A stretch of DNA of 18,365 nt from DATGKR01 sp035294565 (GTDB lineage Bacteria; Actinomycetota; Acidimicrobiia; Acidimicrobiales; Palsa-688), in NCBI GenBank assembly GCA_035294565.1, contig DATGKR010000077.1:1-18365 (forward strand), read 5' to 3'. Below, piece by piece: positions 15,025-18,365 of the stretch (positions within the stretch are counted from its first letter, which is position 1; each line of letters begins with the position of its first letter). The notes under the pieces were generated by a model that ran no database searches, was not told where the DNA came from, and was given only the letters and a program-made list of their open reading frames with translations. A program made the position numbers and the translations under genes.

Positions 15025-15057
15025 GACCGAGAGAATGGTGCGGCCGTTCTCTCGGTC
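15025..15057 (-). terminator. 11-bp perfect stem-loop at the end of the MazF remnant
   Basis: GACCGAGAGAA at 15025-15035 pairs perfectly with TTCTCTCGGTC at 15047-15057 around an 11-nt loop. On the minus strand the left arm begins inside the TGA stop of the MazF-like fragment. It could end transcripts from tRNA-Leu or the fragment. No U-run follows. Confidence 0.5.
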
Positions 15058-15262
15058 AGATGCCGGGTGAGGACTCAGCCAGACCGAAGAAAACAACCAA
15101 CGCCCGGTTCAGCTGTAGAACCAGACTGTCGCCCAGCCTTCCTAGATGATCTCCAAGGTTGCCTCGTGGCATCGTGGTCACCTTGTCGACCATCAAGAAG
15201 CTGCGCTCGTTCAGGCCGTTCGATTCCGACGGTTCGACGAAGTGCCTTCCAACGCGGACCAT
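15056..15262 (-). pseudogene. C-terminal fragment of a MazF/PemK-type toxin
   Basis: Sixty-eight codons from ATG 15262 read as the second half of a MazF-family endoribonuclease. The run HFVEPSESNGLNERSF, then MVDKVTTMPRGNLGDHLGRL and LVLQLNRALVVFFGL (given here in pieces) follows the family order of beta-strand, Gln/Lys-Val-x-Thr-[VM] strand and two C-terminal helices. A full MazF has roughly 110 residues; the N-terminal strand set with the catalytic Arg is missing. Only 25 bp separate the ATG from the 3' end of tRNA-Leu on the same strand, so the missing half has been lost at the tRNA. No antitoxin gene is adjacent. GAGGAGG (15278-15272), 9 nt before the ATG, means a short product might still be made, but it should be inactive. 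The 60-nt lines at 15121 and 15181 count 57-58% GC. Confidence 0.65.
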
Positions 15263-15287
15263 AGTTGGAAACCTCCTCGCCAAAGTG

Positions 15288-15371
<84 letters not shown>

Positions 15372-15420
15372 GCGAACCGACGGCACCCGGACCATACCAT
15401 CCTGCCGACGGCGCACCGGA

Positions 15421-15698
15421 GTCCCCGGGGGCGGAAAGGGTGGCCGGCCCCAGACATGTCGATTCGCGCTCCCGATGCGCGCCAGGACCCAATCCCGGGA
15501 GCGCGAAGTGGCCCGAAACAGGTCGGTTCGCGCTCCCGAGATTCGCGGCGAAATCGTTGGAGCGCGAACCGGCGCGAAACAGGTCGATTCGCGCTCCCGA
15601 GATTCAGAGTCGGAGCAGACCGGGAGCGCGAAACGACGTTTCGGGCTGGTTGCGGGCCCCGCGTGCCGGGGTCCCCGGGGCGGAACGGGATGGCTCCG
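15421..15698. repeat. Imperfect direct repeats flanking the hairpin array
   Basis: GTCCCCGGGGGCGGAAAGGG plus TGGC at 15421-15444 recurs as GTCCCCGGGGCGGAACGGGA plus TGGC at 15671-15694, with one indel and two substitutions in about 23 bp. Weaker similarity extends about 8 bp upstream (GCACCGGA against GTGCCGGG). The copies lie 250 bp apart and bracket the three inverted repeats. Confidence 0.6.
15463..15632. repeat. Array of three long inverted repeats (TTCGCGCTCCCG/CGGGAGCGCGAA)
   Basis: Three units each pair a left arm TTCGCGCTCCCG with a right arm CGGGAGCGCGAA: 15463-15474 with 15496-15507, 15527-15538 with 15559-15568 (here GGAGCGCGAA), and 15588-15599 with 15621-15632. Loops are 21-22 nt. 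The left arms are 64 and 61 bp apart. Units 2 and 3 are preceded by the same CGAAACAGGTCG. In unit 2 an A-to-G change before the left arm is matched by CC after the right arm, extending that stem to GGTTCGCGCTCC/GGAGCGCGAACC. Its loop holds a nested GATTCGC/GCGAAATC pair. It lies between tRNA-Leu and the end of the Asp-box gene, with no coding frame supported. Confidence 0.85.
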
Positions 15699-15716
15699 CC
15701 CAGGCGATCACCTGGG
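15699..15716 (-). terminator. Stem-loop with the Asp-box gene's stop codon in its loop
   Basis: CCCAGG (15699-15704) and CCTGGG (15711-15716) form a perfect 6-bp stem with a 6-nt loop. On the minus strand the loop reads TGATCG, so the TGA stop of the Asp-box gene lies in the loop. It could act as a terminator, with the large hairpin array just downstream. Confidence 0.4.
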
Positions 15717-17213
15717 GAGGACGAGCCGCCCGGCGACCGCCTCGTTGGCCTCGGGGTCGGACCCCTGCCCGTCGCAGACCGCCGGCTCGGGCACCGGTCC
15801 CGGGCACGAGGCGGCGAAGCTCGCCCAGGGCGTCCCGTCCGGGCCGACGGCGACCCCGATGAAGTCGTCACGAGCCGGCGGGGGGGCGCTCGTGCGCATG
15901 GGGCTCGTCAGCGGGTTGAGCCGCGCCGACCAAACGAGCGGATCCGGGTTCGCCGCATCCGGCGTGTACACGAGGTAGCCGTCGTAGTCCGCGGAGTCAC
16001 CCCTTTCTACGAGGAGGGAAAGGGCAAGCTCACCGCTCCCTCTCTCGGCGACGGACCATTGGGCGATGCTGCCGATCCCAGCAGGGCTGAGCGTCTCGGC
16101 CGGTCCCCATGATCGACCCCCGTCGACGGAGACGCGCAGGGCGATCTGGGACGGGGAGGGCTGGTAGGCGAGGAACAGGTCGCCGTTGCTGCCGACCCTC
16201 AGTTCCCCGTCGTCCGGGACCGTCGCCGGGGATCCTCCGGGTTCGGTGACGAGCGGCCATGTCGCCGCCTCGTCGGTGCTGCGGGCCAGGTAGGTCCGCC
16301 CCCCGCAGCTCACCTCGGCGTAGAGGGTCCCGTCCGGGGCGCCCTCGGGGTAGTTGGGATCCATGTCGTTCAGGTCCTCGCCGTTGGTCCCGCACTGGGG
16401 ATGCTGGGGCACCGGCCAGCTGGCGAGGATCGACGCGACCCGCCATGTGAGGCCCCCGTCGAGGCTGCGGTAGCACGCACGGTAGCTGGGGAGGTCCAGG
16501 CCGGCCTTGACGATGTTGTTGCCGCACCAGTAGACGACGTCGGGATAGTTCTGGGGGGCGGGCTGGCCGGCGGGTGGCGGCGCCGAGGTGAACCGGGGGT
16601 TCTCGGACTCCACGTAGCCGGGAAGGGCGCTCGACGACCATGTGGCGCCGTCGTCTCCGCTGGTCATCAGCTCGGCGTAGCCGGCCGGCAGCTGGTCCTG
16701 GAGGGGAACCTGGCCGCTGTCGGGCACCGGGTCGGGCGACAGCGCGTAGTAGAAGATCCGCCCGGTCGCCGGGTCGACGTAGAGAGCGTCGTCCTGGGGT
16801 ACCCACGTGGCGCCGGCCGGGGCGTCGAAGGTCCACTTGACCCCCCCGTCGCTGCTCAACGCCAGGCCCCCGGGGCTCAGCTGCGTGCTCGGCGTCGGGC
16901 CGGGCGCCCCGTCGAGGTAGCCGGTCCCGGCCAGTCCTGGGGTGAGGATCGCCGGCTCGTAGACGACCGTCCCGTCGGCAGTGACTGCCACCTCGGTCTC
17001 GGACCCTCCGAACCCCGTGCCGACCAGGCATCCGAGGGCCCCGCCGCTGACCGGCTGCGGCGCCTGGCCCGGGTGGTAGGCGACCACCGGGCTGGCGGTG
17101 GCGCACGGTGGGAGGGTGGTGGCAGCAGGGCTGGCCAACGCGCTCAACGGCAGGGCGGCCGCGGCGACGGGGGTCGCGGCGGCCGCCGCGACGAGAATGG
17201 AGAGACGTCCCAT
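15708..17213 (-). CDS. Secreted Asp-box (BNR) repeat protein, sialidase-like beta-propeller
   Basis: A 501-residue exported protein. Residues 1-28 form a signal peptide (MGRLSILV, an Ala-rich core, then ALASPA). Five Asp-box motifs follow the S-x-D-x-G-x-T-W pattern: SSDGGVKW (120), SGDDGATW (185), SLDGGLTW (250), STDEAATW (312, degenerate) and SVDGGRSW (362), spaced about 50-65 residues, as in six-bladed propellers. Eight Cys residues (37, 62, 230, 247, 274, 303, 470, 480) could form four disulfides. Sialidase catalytic residues (Arg triad, Asp, Tyr/Glu pair) are not evident, so enzyme activity is not claimed. No C-terminal anchor or sorting signal is seen. ATG 17213 has AAGG 4 nt upstream. 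It is divergent from the VOC gene. Confidence 0.85.
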   Translation of the reverse strand: MGRLSILVAAAAATPVAAAALPLSALASPAATTLPPCATASPVVAYHPGQAPQPVSGGALGCLVGTGFGGSETEVAVTADGTVVYEPAILTPGLAGTGYLDGAPGPTPSTQLSPGGLALSSDGGVKWTFDAPAGATWVPQDDALYVDPATGRIFYYALSPDPVPDSGQVPLQDQLPAGYAELMTSGDDGATWSSSALPGYVESENPRFTSAPPPAGQPAPQNYPDVVYWCGNNIVKAGLDLPSYRACYRSLDGGLTWRVASILASWPVPQHPQCGTNGEDLNDMDPNYPEGAPDGTLYAEVSCGGRTYLARSTDEAATWPLVTEPGGSPATVPDDGELRVGSNGDLFLAYQPSPSQIALRVSVDGGRSWGPAETLSPAGIGSIAQWSVAERGSGELALSLLVERGDSADYDGYLVYTPDAANPDPLVWSARLNPLTSPMRTSAPPPARDDFIGVAVGPDGTPWASFAASCPGPVPEPAVCDGQGSDPEANEAVAGRLVLPR

Positions 17214-17302
17214 GCCGCCTTTTTGGCCGCCTCCCGAGCCCCGACCCGCTGCGGCGTGCCGGCCAACGAGACCGCCGGGCCAGGGGCTGGCAGGCTGTGG
17301 GG

Positions 17303-17668
17303 ATGCTCCGTTGCATCAGCGCGGTGACCCTGGCGACCCCGGACATGGCGGCGTCCGTGTCCTTCTACCAGCGGATCGGTTTCCGGCTGCTCTACGGCGG
17401 GACCGGCGCTGCGTTCTCCAGTTTCGAGGTGGGCGACGGCTTCTTGAACCTCCAGTCAGCGGGGGGCAGCCCAGGGAGCGGCCCCCCCTGGGGCAGGGTG
17501 ATCTTCTGGGTGGACGACGTCGACGCCGCCTACACCCGGGTGCGCGAGGCCGGGTTCTCCCCCGAGGGCGCCCCCAGCGACGCCCCCTGGGGCGAGCGCT
17601 ACTTCCACGTGCGCGACCCGGCCGGCCACGAGCTCAGCTTCGCCGCCCCGCTGGAACCCAGCGATTGA
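17303..17668 (+). CDS. VOC (glyoxalase/bleomycin-resistance fold) family protein
   Basis: A 121-residue single VOC domain with two beta-alpha-beta-beta-beta modules: ISAVTLATPDMAASVSFYQRIGF leading to FSSFEVGDGFLNLQ, then VIFWVDDVDAAYTRVREAGF leading to ERYFHVRDPAGHELSFA. Glu in HELSFA sits at the usual metal-ligand place of the second module, but the first-strand His is replaced (VTLATPD), so a complete glyoxalase I metal site is not evident. Function could be a lyase, dioxygenase-like or binding protein; it cannot be told from sequence. ATG 17303 was chosen because it starts the first strand; the frame is open further upstream, where it is antisense to the Asp-box gene. CAGGCT at 17291-17296 ends 6 nt before the ATG, a possible leaderless -10. 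Confidence 0.85.
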   Translation: MLRCISAVTLATPDMAASVSFYQRIGFRLLYGGTGAAFSSFEVGDGFLNLQSAGGSPGSGPPWGRVIFWVDDVDAAYTRVREAGFSPEGAPSDAPWGERYFHVRDPAGHELSFAAPLEPSD

Positions 17669-17730
17669 CCAGCGTGCCACCGTCTCGTGCTGCGACGGCC
17701 CTCGCCGGAAGAGGCGGTCCTGCCCCCGGC

Positions 17731-17753
17731 CTCCGGCGGTCCGCCGTCCGGAG
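17731..17753 (+). terminator. Inverted repeat after the VOC gene, possible terminator
   Basis: CTCCGG-CGG, loop TCCG, then CCG-T-CCGGAG gives a 9-bp stem with one bulged T. It lies about 60 nt past the VOC stop. There is no U-tract. Confidence 0.45.
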
Positions 17754-17784
17754 AACAACCGGAGAGCAATCAACCGGAGAGCAA
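17748..17784 (+). repeat. Three copies of CCGGAGARCAA upstream of a secreted-protein gene
   Basis: CCGGAGAACAA at 17748-17758 is followed directly by CCGGAGAGCAA at 17759-17769 and, after TCAA, by CCGGAGAGCAA at 17774-17784. The block is unusually A-rich for this window and ends 39 nt before the GTG start of the next gene. It could be an operator or part of a leader. Confidence 0.6.
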
Positions 17785-17823
17785 AAGGCAGGAAAAGCCG
17801 CGTTCCCGCTGTAGAGGACTACC

Positions 17824-18365
17824 GTGCCATCTTCGTTGGTCCAGCGTCTTCTCAGCAGCTGTGGGAAGCGACGAACCGGCCGGCTCGTCGCGATCGCTCT
17901 GGCCGGGGCCGCCCTGGCCGTTCCGGCCTCTGCGCTGCCGGCGCTGGCAGCCTCGAACGGCGCGCCCGGCGCCCCAGCCGCGAACGGCGCCCCAGCCGCG
18001 ACCCCACCGGTGCCCGGGCTCCCCGCAGGGGTCCCGCCCGCGGCGCTGTCGGCTCCTCCCCCGCTGCCGGAGCCGCCCCCAAGCCAGTGGCCCTTCCCTT
18101 CCTCGGCTTTCCCCCACACCGAGGGCGCCAGCCGGCTGGCGGGAGGGGCCCTTTACTGGACCGGGTTCCTCTACGGCGACCACGGAGCCAAGGGCATCCC
18201 AGTCCAGGATTCCGGCCCGTTCGGCACGGGGTCGTCGCTGTCGGCGCCGGTGGGCACCTACGTGTACCCCCAGGGCCCGGCCGAGGGGAACGGGGCCAAC
18301 ATCTTCGGGGCGGCCGTCGGCGTGGCCGACGGCCGGACGTGGTGGCGTGTGGACTGGAACACCCT
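17824..18365 (+). CDS. Secreted protein of unknown function, N-terminal part (3' end beyond window)
   Basis: GTG at 17824 opens 180 codons without a stop to the window edge. GAGG lies 6 nt upstream. The first 40 or so residues form a signal peptide with a basic n-region (GKRRTGR), a hydrophobic core (LVAIALAGAALAV) and a probable cleavage site after PASA or ALAA. An Ala/Pro/Gly-rich linker follows to about residue 85; it includes a tandem 18-bp repeat at 17968-18003 encoding GAPAAN then GAPAAT. The globular part begins near SRLAGGALYWTGFLYGDHGAKG and continues through PVGTYVYPQG and WWRVDWN, Gly- and aromatic-rich beta-type sequence. I do not recognise the family. Cell-surface or extracellular location is inferred. 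Confidence 0.75.
   Translation, partial: MPSSLVQRLLSSCGKRRTGRLVAIALAGAALAVPASALPALAASNGAPGAPAANGAPAATPPVPGLPAGVPPAALSAPPPLPEPPPSQWPFPSSAFPHTEGASRLAGGALYWTGFLYGDHGAKGIPVQDSGPFGTGSSLSAPVGTYVYPQGPAEGNGANIFGAAVGVADGRTWWRVDWNT

Noticed and set aside
15463..15632. CRISPR array
   Set aside because: Only three units, with palindromic arms separated by loops rather than one repeat and unique spacers of constant length, and no cas genes nearby.

Overview
The window is very GC-rich, most genes read cleanly in GC-biased frames, and its core block (a PdtaR-type ANTAR regulator, polA, then rpsA, all on the minus strand) matches an arrangement known from mycobacteria (pdtaR-polA-rpsA). With the MprA/MprB-like two-component pair and FadD19-like acyl-CoA synthetase, this points to an actinomycetote, perhaps a deep-branching one such as Acidimicrobiia. 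That placement is inference from gene content, not a database result.

Layout. 1-2445: a divergent pair for amine catabolism, a gamma-aminobutyraldehyde dehydrogenase-like enzyme (minus, cut by the window edge) and a class-III aminotransferase (plus). 2453-7237: a tightly packed minus-strand operon of polA, a small methyltransferase and rpsA. 7262-8919: a DtxR-family metal regulator followed at once by an agmatinase-type ureohydrolase (plus). 8927-11499: a minus-strand run of a small coiled-coil protein, the PdtaR-like ANTAR regulator and an acyl-CoA synthetase. 11582-13653: an MprA/MprB-like response regulator and histidine kinase (plus). 13675-13998: a STAS protein (minus). 13999-14319: a hairpin-rich gap without a gene. 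14320-15371: a lower-GC stretch with a GrpB-family gene, the C-terminal half of a MazF-type toxin, and tRNA-Leu(CAA). 15372-15707: a compact array of three long inverted repeats between imperfect direct repeats. 15708-18365: a secreted Asp-box protein (minus), a VOC/glyoxalase-like protein (plus) and the start of another secreted protein (plus, cut by the edge).

How the parts fit. Agmatinase, aminotransferase and aldehyde dehydrogenase would together take agmatine through putrescine and 4-aminobutyraldehyde to GABA, although the genes lie in two places either side of the replication/translation operon. The agmatinase is a metal (typically Mn) enzyme and sits 2 nt behind a DtxR-family regulator whose N-terminal metal site looks more like MntR than IdeR. 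Several plus-strand genes carry a -10-like hexamer exactly 6 nt before the start codon, consistent with leaderless transcription.

The least explained structures are the three-hairpin array at 15463-15632, the MazF remnant against the tRNA-Leu 3' end, the tandem repeat and hairpin in front of the ANTAR regulator, and the hairpin-rich gap at 14050-14260. I found no CRISPR array, no intact insertion sequence and no clear defence system.
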